DNA of 36,431 nt. It comes from CAZPWQ01 sp964590495 (GTDB lineage: Bacteria > Bacteroidota > Rhodothermia > Balneolales > Balneolaceae). Below the pieces are notes generated by a model. The model did not search any database. It saw only the letters and a list, made by a program, of their open reading frames with translations, and was not told the origin of the DNA. Positions within the stretch are counted from its first letter, which is position 1, and each line of letters opens with the position of its first letter. The position numbers were made by a program, and so were the translations under genes. Below, piece by piece: positions 1 through 8,614 of the stretch. Location: positions 1 to 36,431 of the forward strand of contig CAZPWQ010000020.1 of assembly GCA_964590495.1 (NCBI GenBank), given 5' to 3'.

Positions 1-241
1 TCAACTCCGAAGGAGTTGAACATGAATAGCCCCCTGCGAAGCTGGGGGTCAAATTAAGAGTTGAGATAATCAACCCCGAAGCGGGTTGAATCTGCAGGAA
101 CTTCAGTTTGCTTGTGATGAGAAATATCTGCTTTAATACAAGATCTTGTTTATTCAACCCCTTTGGGGTTGTCTGTCATTGATGAACAGTTTACCCCGCA
201 TTACATACGGGGCTATTCACGTTTAATCCCTTCGGGATTTA
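1..241. repeat. Cluster of REP-like palindromes with inverted outer ends
   Basis: Four short hairpins share the plan CAACCCC-GAA/TTT-GGGGTTG: 1-19 (TCAACTCC/GGAGTTGA), 70-89 (TCAACCC/GGGTTGA), 155-171 (CAACCCC/GGGGTTG) and 225-239 (AATCCC/GGGATT). Two further GC-rich stems lie at 30-48 and 194-212. The outer ends mirror each other: a hairpin, then TGAATAGCCCC, then a GGGG arm reads rightward at 1-50 and leftward at 190-241. No open reading frame fits inside. This is the look of REP-type elements that are moved by HUH/Y1 transposases (family knowledge), but no such gene is in the window. The element may extend past the left edge. Confidence 0.7.
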
Positions 242-371
242 GAACAAAAATGTTATTCAAGACGGATGCTCCAAAATGGCTTAGATATCCGACTGTTGAG
301 CCTTGATATAACAACAGCATTGTATATGTTCTGTAACGTCTATAGACAAGGAGCCAATTTAAACTAATGAT

Positions 372-2111
372 TTACCCTCTTTCTATGACCACTTTCTCGT
401 AAGCGGCTTTAACTTTGACACCGGCAATAGCTTCATTCACATTAAAGAGATGGTCACCGATCTTTTCCAAACGATTAACGTAATCGAGGAAAACAAATCC
501 AACCTTATTTGAATAAACATTTTTTTCAAGCTGGGCGTAATGGAACTCCAGTAAATCATCTCGGCATTCATCTATGGCGTCTTCTATCTTAATGGATTTT
601 TCAAGATCAATATTTCCATTATCTTTATCCAGATTTTCGCGCACATGGCGTATGGCATCATGTATCAAATCAAGAAGTTTTCTGAGCTTAGCCATCGCAG
701 ATTCAGGCAGTTCATTCCCCTCTTTTTGCATCCGTTCGAATGTTTTTGACATCTGGTAATAGATGTCTCCAACTCTTTCCAGATCATTTATCATACTGTG
801 CATTCCGCGGATGCGACGACTTGCCTGTTCTGTCAGGTTATAGCTGGAAATCTTGGTCAGATATTCGGCTATTTCAAGCTCAATATTATCGGTAATCCCT
901 TCTCTTTTTTCGATCTTTTTCAAAAACTTTTCCTGCTTATTCTGCTTATTAAACAGAAGCCCCTGCATATTGAAGTGCATTTTTTCGATCAGCTTGGCGA
1001 ACAGTTCTATCTCTTTATGAGCCTGAGACATTGATAACTCGGGTGATGACATCATTCCGGACGAGATATACTGCAGTCGATGCTGGGTATCTTTCTCCTC
1101 TTTCTGGTATCGCTCTATCAGCCGGACAATATGTGGAACAAAGCCGACGAGCAGCAGAACGTTCACTACATTAAATACGGAATGGAACAACGAAACTGCG
1201 AGCGTTGCATTCGCCCTCCCGAGTTCATCAGTAGCATGAAGTATAGAGCCTACTTCCGGTGAAAAATAGCTCATGATATTATCTATTCCCATAAGAAACG
1301 GATCCATGAGAATCAGCATCCATAACACACCGAATACATTGAACACGAAATGAAATCTGGCGGCCCTTTTCGCATACACATTACCTACAACGGCTGCAAT
1401 ATTAGCTGTTACCGTAGTTCCGATATTTTCTCCCAATACCATAGCTGCAGCCATCGGGAAATCGATCCAGCCCTGGAATAACATAACAAGCGTAATAGCC
1501 GATGCCGCAGAGGATGACTGGGTTACCAATGTCAGAAGCGTACCGACAACTACAAAAATTAAAATAGATAAAAAACCAAACTCTGTAAATTGATCCAGGA
1601 ACATGAACATTTCCGGATTTTCCTGGATATTGGGAACTCCATTCTTAATGAAATCGAGTCCGATAAAGAGAATTCCAAAACCAATCATCGCTTCAGCGAG
1701 ATTTTTTAACTTCTCGCGTCCAAAAAACATAAATGGGAAAAAGATACCGATAAACATTACTGCAATCGGAGTAATCTGCATCTTAAATCCAAAAATAGAA
1801 ATCATCCAGGCAGTAACAGTTGTACCGATATTGGCTCCCATAATCACACCGGTTGATTCTACGAAAGTGATCAAACCGGCATTTACAAAGCTCACCACCA
1901 TTACCGTTGTTGTAGATGAGGATTGCGTGATAGTTGTAGAAGTAAACCCCGTAAGAATTCCCCGAAACCTTGTACTGGTCATTCCTTTGAGAATAGCCCG
2001 CAGTTTGTTTCCTGCAACTTTTTGAAGTCCGTCACTGAAAACTTTCATCCCATAAATGAATATTCCAAGTGCACCTACCAGTTGCAGAAGATCAAAAAAA
2101 GTATAGCTCAT
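372..2111 (-). CDS. Na+/phosphate symporter with PhoU-like C-terminal domain
   Basis: Inner-membrane protein of 579 aa of the Na/Pi-cotransporter (NptA/YjbB-like, SLC34-related) family, expected to couple Na+ flow to phosphate movement. The two inverted family repeats are visible, each with a QSSS signature (residues 63-66 and 198-201) and a GxNIGTTVT motif (about 92-100 and 227-235). Hydrophobic segments fill residues 1-330. From about 355 to 560 the chain is soluble, helical and charged, as in the PhoU-like tail common in bacterial members. The length is typical. The start is the ATG at 2109-2111, with no convincing Shine-Dalgarno but an A-rich leader, normal for this group. It is divergent from the M3 peptidase gene, with 302 bases between them. 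Family is certain; that phosphate is the substrate is by homology. Confidence 0.93.
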   Translation of the reverse strand: MSYTFFDLLQLVGALGIFIYGMKVFSDGLQKVAGNKLRAILKGMTSTRFRGILTGFTSTTITQSSSTTTVMVVSFVNAGLITFVESTGVIMGANIGTTVTAWMISIFGFKMQITPIAVMFIGIFFPFMFFGREKLKNLAEAMIGFGILFIGLDFIKNGVPNIQENPEMFMFLDQFTEFGFLSILIFVVVGTLLTLVTQSSSAASAITLVMLFQGWIDFPMAAAMVLGENIGTTVTANIAAVVGNVYAKRAARFHFVFNVFGVLWMLILMDPFLMGIDNIMSYFSPEVGSILHATDELGRANATLAVSLFHSVFNVVNVLLLVGFVPHIVRLIERYQKEEKDTQHRLQYISSGMMSSPELSMSQAHKEIELFAKLIEKMHFNMQGLLFNKQNKQEKFLKKIEKREGITDNIELEIAEYLTKISSYNLTEQASRRIRGMHSMINDLERVGDIYYQMSKTFERMQKEGNELPESAMAKLRKLLDLIHDAIRHVRENLDKDNGNIDLEKSIKIEDAIDECRDDLLEFHYAQLEKNVYSNKVGFVFLDYVNRLEKIGDHLFNVNEAIAGVKVKAAYEKVVIERG

Positions 2112-2338
2112 CGTTATTTTTGTTAGGAATAATGGACAATCTGAAAGTCAATCAAAATTCGGCTGGCAATATAAGGGATATCATTTCTTTATGAAATGAA
2201 TGTCATAAATTTAACATATACATAATATAGACCGGTGTATTCCCGAATCTCGTTTTTAATTTGCAAAACAGATATTTCTGAAATAATCCCGCGACCTTTT
2301 TTATTGTAATAATTTTTACCTGCGGTATTCTGTTTAAT

Positions 2339-2358
2339 ATCTTGATTCTGATCAAGAT
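2339..2358. promoter_or_regulatory. Perfect 8-4-8 palindrome, possible operator, in divergent intergenic region
   Basis: ATCTTGAT and ATCAAGAT are separated by TCTG, a perfect dyad in the 302-base space (2112-2413) between the divergent Na/Pi symporter and M3 peptidase genes. It lies 55 bases before the peptidase ATG. A second, AT-rich dyad, TCATTTC/GAAATGA, lies at 2181-2199. The size and symmetry suit a dimeric regulator, but no regulator can be named. The rest of this intergenic space is AT-rich and shows nothing else. Confidence 0.3.
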
Positions 2359-2413
2359 TTTCTATATTCGACAGATAACCTTCTAATCATTCTTTTCTTC
2401 CTAATTTTGAACC

Positions 2414-4552
2414 ATGCGAATATTATCACTCTTTATAATTATCCTGGCAGCAGGTGTTATGTTGTCGGCCTGTAGCAAAACCAGCAGTAAATCTACCAAT
2501 ATGAGCAGCAATCCACTGTTTTCACCCAGCTCCCTTCCTTTTGAAGCACCCGATTTTGAAGCAATAAGTGTTGAACATTTTCGCCCGGCTTTCAAAGCCG
2601 GTATGGAACAGGAACTCGAGGAGATGAAGACCATAGCTTCCAATCCGGATACCCCAACGTTTGAGAATACCATTGTCGCCATGGAGAAAAGCGGAGATCT
2701 ATTACGCCGGACCAGTTCGGTATTCTATAATTTAACCTCAGCCCATACGAACGATGAGATCCAGGAGATACAGTCGGAAATGGCTCCGAAACTATCGGCA
2801 CACTCCGATAATATTCTGCTGAATGCCGACCTGTTCGAACGGGTCCAAACACTTTACGATAATCGCGAAGAACTGGATCTGGATGAGGCTTCATTGAAAC
2901 TGCTGGAAGACACGCACCGCAATTTTGTCCGGGCCGGCGCTCAGCTTACTGATGAACAGAAACAACACATGCGCGAGATTAATGAGCGTGTTTCTACGCT
3001 GACTACTCAATTTCAGGATAACCTGCTGGAAATTACAAAGGAAAGATCCGTGTTGGTTGATGACGTAAAAAAACTCGACGGACTCAGCAAAAACCGTATC
3101 ACAGCAGCTAAAGAAGCCGCCGCTGAGAGAGACTGTGAAGATGGATATCTCCTCACAATTACCAATACTACACGGATACCTATACTCATTGAACTGAACA
3201 ATCGCGAACTGAGGCAACGGGTGTGGGAGGCTTCCGCCTATCGCGGCATCGGTCAGGATGGCGGTATTGACAACCGGCCGATCATCCTGGAACTTGCCAG
3301 ACTGCGCGCTGAAAAGGCCAAGCTGCTGGGATATTCGAATTATGCCGCCTACAAGCTGGATCCCCAAACCGCGAAAACACCCGAAGCCGCCCTTGATATG
3401 CTGGGCGACCTCATCCCGCCGGTAATCACCAATACGAGGACGGAGGCAAAAGCTATTAAAAAGATGATGCGTAAAAACGGTATTGAAGGTGAGGTCAAGC
3501 CGTGGGATTGGAACTACTACGCAGAAAAAGTACGTCAGGCCGAATACGATATCGACCAGTCGGAAGTTCGTCCCTACTTTGAGCTGAACCGCGTATTGAA
3601 AGACGGAGTTTTTTACACGATGAACAAGCTGTTCGGCATCTCTTTTGAAGAGCGCAACGACCTGCCGGTTTATCACCCCGACGTGCGTGTGTTTGATGTA
3701 TTTGACCAGGATGGTACACAGATTGGCCTCTTCTACGCCGATTACTTTGAACGCGACTCCAAACGAGGCGGAGCGTGGATGAATTCCTTTGTATCGCAAT
3801 CGCACCTGCTGGATAAAAAACCGGTAATCGTGAACGTGATGAACATCCCGAGACCGGCCGAAGGCGAACCCGCCCTTATCAGCTTCGACAACGTCACCAC
3901 CATGTTCCACGAAATGGGTCACGCCGTACATGGTTTGTTTTCAGATGTGGATTATCTCTCCCAGTCCGGCACCTCAGTCCCGCGGGATTTTGTAGAGTTT
4001 CCTTCCACATTTGAAGAAGACTGGGCCATCCAGCCGGAAGTACTTAAAAATTACGCCTTTCACAACGAAAGCGGCAAACAGATACCACAGGAACTGCTCG
4101 ACAAGGTGATCGCTGCCCGATATTTCAACCAGGGATTCGATACCCAGGAGTACCTGGCAGCTACTATGCTGGATCTCGAATGGCATCTGCTGGAAACGGG
4201 CGGAATTCCCTCAGATGTGCAGGCTTTTGAAGATAAAGCCCTTGCCAAACATAATCTTGACATGGAAGCCGTGCCTCCCAGGTACAAATCGCCTTACTTT
4301 GCCCATATCTTTTCGGGAGGTTATGCGGCTAATTATTACGCCTACATCTGGAGTGAGATTCTCGCGGCCGATGCCTTCGCGTTTATGCTGCAAGAAGGCG
4401 GGCTCGAAAGAGAAAACGGAAATCGTTTTCGTGAATACATTCTCTCACGAGGTGGCAGCCGGGAAGCTATGGAGCTCTACAGGGAATATCGCGGCCAAGA
4501 CCCCGATGTTAAACATTTGCTGAAAAGAAGGGGGCTTGAAGTAAGGGAGTAA
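2414..4552 (+). CDS. dcp: M3-family peptidyl-dipeptidase Dcp, lipoprotein form
   Basis: Zinc metallopeptidase of 712 aa that removes C-terminal dipeptides from short peptides. It aligns from memory along its whole length with E. coli Dcp (about 680 aa), including the blocks PWDW, PYFELN, PVYHPDVRV and SGGYAA. The zinc site is complete: HEMGH at residues 499-503, with E500 catalytic, and E528 in VEFPS as third ligand. The substrate-side GGY loop is at 635-637. The first 20 residues are hydrophobic and end in the lipobox LSAC, so the enzyme is probably exported and lipid-anchored, unlike the signal-free E. coli enzyme. The ATG at 2414 gives the signal peptide directly. It stands alone; the next gene is 658 bases away. 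Confidence 0.95.
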   Translation: MRILSLFIIILAAGVMLSACSKTSSKSTNMSSNPLFSPSSLPFEAPDFEAISVEHFRPAFKAGMEQELEEMKTIASNPDTPTFENTIVAMEKSGDLLRRTSSVFYNLTSAHTNDEIQEIQSEMAPKLSAHSDNILLNADLFERVQTLYDNREELDLDEASLKLLEDTHRNFVRAGAQLTDEQKQHMREINERVSTLTTQFQDNLLEITKERSVLVDDVKKLDGLSKNRITAAKEAAAERDCEDGYLLTITNTTRIPILIELNNRELRQRVWEASAYRGIGQDGGIDNRPIILELARLRAEKAKLLGYSNYAAYKLDPQTAKTPEAALDMLGDLIPPVITNTRTEAKAIKKMMRKNGIEGEVKPWDWNYYAEKVRQAEYDIDQSEVRPYFELNRVLKDGVFYTMNKLFGISFEERNDLPVYHPDVRVFDVFDQDGTQIGLFYADYFERDSKRGGAWMNSFVSQSHLLDKKPVIVNVMNIPRPAEGEPALISFDNVTTMFHEMGHAVHGLFSDVDYLSQSGTSVPRDFVEFPSTFEEDWAIQPEVLKNYAFHNESGKQIPQELLDKVIAARYFNQGFDTQEYLAATMLDLEWHLLETGGIPSDVQAFEDKALAKHNLDMEAVPPRYKSPYFAHIFSGGYAANYYAYIWSEILAADAFAFMLQEGGLERENGNRFREYILSRGGSREAMELYREYRGQDPDVKHLLKRRGLEVRE

Positions 4553-4714
4553 CGCCACTATTACGTGTCATCGTTGAGCCAACAAAACGTAAACCACGGC
4601 GATAAATTCACAGTTATTGACCTTTATCAAATCTTCCATGTTCATTTTTTTAACGACAAAAAAACGAACCAAAAAAAGTCGCCGGCTGATGAATCCTTGT
4701 CGGCGGCTTCGGTC

Positions 4715-4800
4715 GGTGCGCGGGATAAATTCAATGGTCCTTCACGTCAATCAGTTACTTCTGAAATCTCACCGGTGTGAATTTATCCACCTCGCGCACC
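4715..4800. repeat. Long inverted repeat, hairpin-forming
   Basis: The left arm 4715-4733 (GGTGCGCG then GGATAAATTCA) is repeated in reverse complement at 4778-4800. The right copy has four extra bases between the two blocks. The loop is 44 bases. A smaller CGCCG/CGGCG stem lies just before it at 4680-4705, preceded by an A-run. It could be a decayed miniature element, or a structure ending transcription; the sequence does not decide. Confidence 0.55.
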
Positions 4801-5013
4801 AACCTGTGCCTGTACCCTCCAACGATTCAAAGGCCGGACCTTTCGACTTCGTTTAGGCTCACACATACCGTTCGCCTCCACTGGGGATGCCTTCGGCTGA
4901 AACATTCTGCAATCTTAATTTTGACAACGAATTATCTAACTTCTATAAGAAGGACAACAGAGGAGAGAAAGTGAGAACATAACCCTGCTCCTACCACCAT
5001 AAGCACCACAACC

Positions 5014-5083
5014 TGTCATCCTGAGACACCAAAGCGTAAATCAGGGCAACCAGTGAGCCAGTCGAAGGATCTCGCTTTCATGG
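5014..5083. repeat. Dispersed TGTCATCCTGAG...GAAGGATCTC-type repeat, degenerate
   Basis: It begins TGTCATCCTGAG and closes with GTCGAAGGATCTC and a nearby TGGCA. It resembles, loosely, the copies at 6857-6938 and 16131-16200, and matches a pattern often seen between genes in Bacteroidota-like genomes. No coding potential. Confidence 0.4.
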
Positions 5084-5210
5084 CATCTGCCTTGACAAGA
5101 ACTCCCCATTCACCAATTAGCAGCTGTCGGCAAAACAGGAACTGTTATAGTGCCTATTCTGTTGTCTGATAGCAGCTGCCAGGTTTAATAAGTAATCAAG
5201 AGACTAAAAA

Positions 5211-5369
5211 ATGGATATCATAAAAATTATTTTTGCTGTGATTCTGCCGCCCCTCGGAGTATTTTTAGAAGTTGGATTAACCGGTGCTTTCTGGTTAAAT
5301 ATAGTGCTGACGATACTTGGCTACATTCCCGGGATTATCCATGCTGTGTATATAATCGCCAGTCGTTAA
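5211..5369 (+). CDS. YqaE/Pmp3-family small membrane protein
   Basis: A 52-residue protein that reads MDIIKIIFAVILPPLGVF at its start and ends in HAVYIIASR. It has two hydrophobic segments (about 3-22 and 27-50) joined by a short turn. The LPPLGVFLE and LTILGYIPGIIHA blocks are the hallmarks of the YqaE/Pmp3 family, which affects membrane potential and salt or cold tolerance in yeast and plants. The ATG at 5211 follows an A-rich leader (agactaaaaa). The gene lies 55 bases before the mechanosensitive channel gene on the same strand, suggesting a shared osmotic or membrane-stress role (inference). Confidence 0.88.
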   Translation: MDIIKIIFAVILPPLGVFLEVGLTGAFWLNIVLTILGYIPGIIHAVYIIASR

Positions 5370-5424
5370 TCTCAGTTATGTGGTATTAGAGGTGCAAACA
5401 AAGTCTCTATAATCAAGGAGCTTT

Positions 5425-6807
5425 ATGCGTAATAAAAACCTTCCTTTATATCCGGTTTTTATCTTTTTGATCGTACTGTCGGTTCCGGTTTTTGCACAAG
5501 ATAATACGCAGACTGAATCTTCTGAAAATACCCCCGAAACACCTGTTCCCGAACAAGTGGATGTACAACCGGCGGCAGACGATTCGGCAATACAGCAGCG
5601 TCTTTCAGGGATATTAACTTCAACAGGTTGGTTCATCGAAACCGAAGTCGAAGTAAAAGACGGGGTTGTATTTCTCAGGGGCTCGACAGAAACCGATGAT
5701 TATAAAAGATGGGCTGGTGAACTGGCACGAAACACACAGGATGTTGCTGCGGTCGTAAACCAAATGGAGGTGACAGAACCTGACATCTGGAACTATGAAC
5801 CCGCTTTTACCGGGATGCAGGAGTTGTGGCGCAATATCATGCGCTCCGTTCCTTTTTTGGTATTCAGCCTGATTGTTTTAATCATTTTCTGGGGAATCTC
5901 TTTCCTCGTCGGCAGAGCTACACGGGTTTCTTTGAGAAAGCGGAATGTGAATACCTTATTACAGGATATTGCTTCGAAAAGTGTAGCAGTAGTTGTTTTT
6001 CTTTTAGGCCTGTATATCATTTTTCATGTTGCCGATTTAACCCAGGTAGCTCTCACAGTTTTAGGCGGTACGGGATTGCTGGGCATTATTTTGGGAATTG
6101 CCTTTCGTGATATCACCGAAAACTTTCTGGCCAGTATTTTCCTGAGTGTACAAAACCCATTTCACGCCGGTGATCTTGTAGAGATTAACGGTCACACCGG
6201 TTTCATTCAGCGGCTTACCATTCGTGCCACCCTGCTTATGACCCTGGAGGGTAATCACATGCAGATCCCGAATTCCACGGTTTACAAAAGCACTATTCTC
6301 AATTTCACGAGTAACCCTAACCGGCGGCTGGATTTCACTATCGGTATCGGTTACGACGACAGTATCACTGCTGCCCAGGAACTCGGCGCCAAAATATTAG
6401 ACGGTCACCCCGCTGTTCTTAAAGAACCAGAGCCCTGGGTTTTGGTCGATGAAGTGGCCGCTTCTACTATCAATCTGAAGTTTTATTTTTGGACGGACGG
6501 AAGTAAACACAATGTGTTAAAAGTGAAATCTTCTGTACTCCGACAGATGAAAGCAGCCTTTCAAAAAGAGGGGATTTCCATGCCCGATGAAGCAAGGGAG
6601 ATGGTCTTCCCGGATGGTGTACCGGTACAGGTTTCTGAAGATTCCACCGGCAAGCGTAAAAAAAGCAGAGATGCTGACTCTGCCGACGAATCGAAATTAG
6701 CTACCGCTGCAGAGGGACAGTTAGAAAATACTGATGAGGAAATCAAAGAACAGGCCCGAAAGTCACGCTCACCTGAAGAAGGTGAAGACCTGCTAAAACC
6801 GCAGTAA
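5425..6807 (+). CDS. MscS-family mechanosensitive channel with N-terminal BON domain
   Basis: Inner-membrane channel of 460 aa expected to release solutes on hypo-osmotic shock. Order: signal peptide (1-24, ending VFAQ), acidic linker, BON domain (about 54-117, with EVEVKDGVVFLRG), transmembrane helices at about 142-164, 185-203 and 208-228, then the MscS beta and C-terminal domains (about 235-385). The third helix has the Gly/Ala-rich packing pattern GGTGLLGIILGIAF, followed by NPFHAGDLVEI, both typical of MscS pores. Residues 390-460 form a highly charged Lys/Glu tail, probably disordered. AAGGAG at 5415-5420, four bases before the ATG, supports the start. The BON domain would lie in the periplasm, where such domains bind membranes (family knowledge). 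Together with the YqaE-like gene it makes an osmotic-stress pair. Confidence 0.92.
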   Translation: MRNKNLPLYPVFIFLIVLSVPVFAQDNTQTESSENTPETPVPEQVDVQPAADDSAIQQRLSGILTSTGWFIETEVEVKDGVVFLRGSTETDDYKRWAGELARNTQDVAAVVNQMEVTEPDIWNYEPAFTGMQELWRNIMRSVPFLVFSLIVLIIFWGISFLVGRATRVSLRKRNVNTLLQDIASKSVAVVVFLLGLYIIFHVADLTQVALTVLGGTGLLGIILGIAFRDITENFLASIFLSVQNPFHAGDLVEINGHTGFIQRLTIRATLLMTLEGNHMQIPNSTVYKSTILNFTSNPNRRLDFTIGIGYDDSITAAQELGAKILDGHPAVLKEPEPWVLVDEVAASTINLKFYFWTDGSKHNVLKVKSSVLRQMKAAFQKEGISMPDEAREMVFPDGVPVQVSEDSTGKRKKSRDADSADESKLATAAEGQLENTDEEIKEQARKSRSPEEGEDLLKPQ

Positions 6808-6839
6808 GGGAGAACTATTCATCCTGCCGGCGGTTTTTT
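6795..6839 (+). terminator. Possible rho-independent terminator of the MscS gene
   Basis: AAAACCGC at 6795-6802 pairs with GCGGTTTT at 6830-6837, and the T-run continues to 6839. The left arm overlaps the end of the MscS gene and its stop codon. The loop is long (27 bases), so this is only moderately convincing. Confidence 0.4.
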
Positions 6840-6856
6840 ATCTGCACACCACCGGC

Positions 6857-6938
6857 CTCATTCCGACTGGAGCATCGGTGGGGTCGCCCGATGCGGAGTG
6901 TGCCGAACGCTTTCGGGATCATCCGTGTGGCAGAGACA
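6857..6938. repeat. Dispersed repeat, ATTCCGAC...ATCCGTGTGGCA family, copy 1
   Basis: TCATTCCGACTGGAGCATCG, then GATGCGGAG, then ATCATCCGTGTGGCA. The same blocks in the same order recur at 16131-16200, with differences in the middle. It lies between genes and is non-coding. The rest of the gap 6808-7113 holds the terminator and the hairpin at 7042-7105. Confidence 0.65.
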
Positions 6939-7041
6939 TTGTACCTGATATCAGCTGCATTACTAAGCAAGGGCAACTAACTGAACTTTTTATAATATAG
7001 CTGCCATTTCAGAACGGATGAGATCCCTCCACTACAGTCCC

Positions 7042-7105
7042 TTTTCCTACCCACCGGACGGTGCCCAAGGCATTCCCTCGGATCAAATTCAGCCGCCCGA
7101 TGGGA
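7042..7105. repeat. CCGTCGGA-type hairpin repeat, copy 1
   Basis: CTACCCACCGGACGG near 7048-7061 is answered by CCGCCCGATGGG at 7093-7104, an imperfect inverted repeat. The block CCTACCCAYCGGACGG recurs at 17266-17281, in a sharper hairpin. It sits just past the end of the convergent hydrolase gene. Confidence 0.55.
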
Positions 7106-7113
7106 AATACTGA

Positions 7114-8592
7114 TTAATCATTCCACGACCTGATGTCCAGATAAAACCTGCCTTTGAATCCTTTCCGGGAGCTCAGGGGGATATATACTCCATTTTCATC
7201 TTCACTTACATCGGTACCGCGTTTTTCACCCCATTGTTCGTCGGTGGGAATATATCGGATATTCAATCTCCCGTCGGTCATCGTGGCGCGGATAGTCAGC
7301 TTCTCGCGGTACAGATTCTCAGCTGGAATCCGTTTGTTAAAAAACAGCTTTTGATTGATGCGGTATTCCGTGGTACGGACAACCAGGTCGACCGTAAAGA
7401 CGATCGTGCGTCCATGGGTAATCTTTCCCGTATCAAGGAATACGGAAAACAGCACGGGCGAACGCGGTTTGTCATTATCTGATTCTTCGGGTGGAAAGAG
7501 TTCGTCATAGGTACGCAGGACGGCGGAATTCGTATTATAGGTGCGCTCATTTAGTTTATAGGTGATTGCACCGCGGGGAACGACTATCGATTCAAAGTAG
7601 TAGGATACCCTTACCTCTTTATCCTGATCAAACGCTTTCTGTACGCTCGGTGGAAGAGGCAGGTGATCAACTTTCAATACCCCTTTTACATAGGTGTCGC
7701 CAAACAGGAAACGGACCAGGTTCTGGTAACCCGGTTCCGAATTTACGATTCCGTAATGACCGCTGTGACTGTTATGTATAAATGCACGCGGAGCCTTCTG
7801 AACGGTGGCATTTTTAATTTTTACAAGACCGTCGCTCATAGGTCCGACAGCAAACCGTGCAACGTTGTAATCGCGGTGATTGGTTCCCACCAGACAGAAA
7901 AAACGTTTCGGATCAAATTTTCCCTCCAGAGAATCTACCCGCCCCTTTTCGGGTGTCATATCCAGATAATTTGCGATATTTTTGCGATTGAAATTGTTGA
8001 TGTCCCAATTACCTATAAATCGCGGAACGTTGACGCCTCCCACCTCAATACCATTATGGGGTGTGCCGTAGGTGTAGACTTTATCCACCAGTTTTTTCGC
8101 TTCGGCCGTACCGACATTATCATTCTGCAGCAGACACCGGCAGATCAAACCACCCATTGAATGGGCTACAAGGTACACCTTAAAATCATCCTTCACCTCT
8201 GAATCTTCACCGCAAACCTGTTCGCGCACTTTCAGGATCAATTTACTAAGCTCCCCGGCAGCCTCGACGATAGATGGGCGGTCGCCCGTTCCCAAGTCGC
8301 GGTCGGCCTGCTCATAGTAACGGTGAATAATGACGCTCCGGCACGGTATGCTGCCTTCAATTTCATGCCCGTCGGAATAGACATCGCGATACCCGTAGTC
8401 TTTCATAAGACGGATGAGCGGCGACTCAAATATGTGGCGAGTGACATCGCGATCCCACTCCTGACGTATTTTGGTGGATCCGAGATTAAATCCCATATAG
8501 GGAGTAGAAACAGTATCTTTAATCTCAGACTGCCGCATGGCATATCCGCGGATATAGATGATCGGGTAATAAGGATGTTCAATTTTAGACAT
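7114..8592 (-). CDS. Alpha/beta-hydrolase, lipase/PGAP1-like, with C-terminal beta domain
   Basis: Protein of 492 aa, probably an esterase or lipase with unknown substrate. The fold begins with YPIIYIRGY (the HG-loop region of lipases, here RG). The nucleophile elbow is AHSMGG with Ser145. The likely acid is the Asp of MSDGLV and the likely base the His of GHYGIV, so a full Ser-Asp-His triad is present. The catalytic part ends near residue 300 with a FLFGD block. The remaining 190 residues look like beta-strands and match no domain I can name. No signal peptide is seen, so it is probably cytosolic. GGAG eight bases before the ATG (8590-8592) supports the start. Confidence 0.8.
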   Translation of the reverse strand: MSKIEHPYYPIIYIRGYAMRQSEIKDTVSTPYMGFNLGSTKIRQEWDRDVTRHIFESPLIRLMKDYGYRDVYSDGHEIEGSIPCRSVIIHRYYEQADRDLGTGDRPSIVEAAGELSKLILKVREQVCGEDSEVKDDFKVYLVAHSMGGLICRCLLQNDNVGTAEAKKLVDKVYTYGTPHNGIEVGGVNVPRFIGNWDINNFNRKNIANYLDMTPEKGRVDSLEGKFDPKRFFCLVGTNHRDYNVARFAVGPMSDGLVKIKNATVQKAPRAFIHNSHSGHYGIVNSEPGYQNLVRFLFGDTYVKGVLKVDHLPLPPSVQKAFDQDKEVRVSYYFESIVVPRGAITYKLNERTYNTNSAVLRTYDELFPPEESDNDKPRSPVLFSVFLDTGKITHGRTIVFTVDLVVRTTEYRINQKLFFNKRIPAENLYREKLTIRATMTDGRLNIRYIPTDEQWGEKRGTDVSEDENGVYIPLSSRKGFKGRFYLDIRSWND

Positions 8593-8614
8593 AATTATCT
8601 CCGTTGGTTAAATG

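Larger units (their letters stand above)
4553..5210. other. Gene-free stretch of 658 bases with repeats
   Basis: The short open frames here overlap in several frames, start without ribosome sites and resemble no protein I know. The stretch instead holds a large inverted repeat (4715-4800) and an imperfect dispersed repeat (5014-5083). The sequence just before 5211 is the leader of the small membrane-protein gene. Confidence 0.6.

Noticed and set aside
1..241. CRISPR array
   Set aside because: The hairpins are not identical direct repeats with equal spacers, and no cas gene is present.
2402..2409. TAATTTTG as a Bacteroidota -7 promoter box for dcp
   Set aside because: It lies five bases from the ATG and has no TTG at the -33 distance, so transcription would begin at or inside the coding region.
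4565..4974. Three overlapping plus-strand frames of 65-79 residues
   Set aside because: No ribosome site, no recognisable sequence, and they overlap a hairpin repeat and each other.
7663..8160. Plus-strand 165-residue frame
   Set aside because: It is antisense to the alpha/beta-hydrolase, whose triad and ribosome site are clear.
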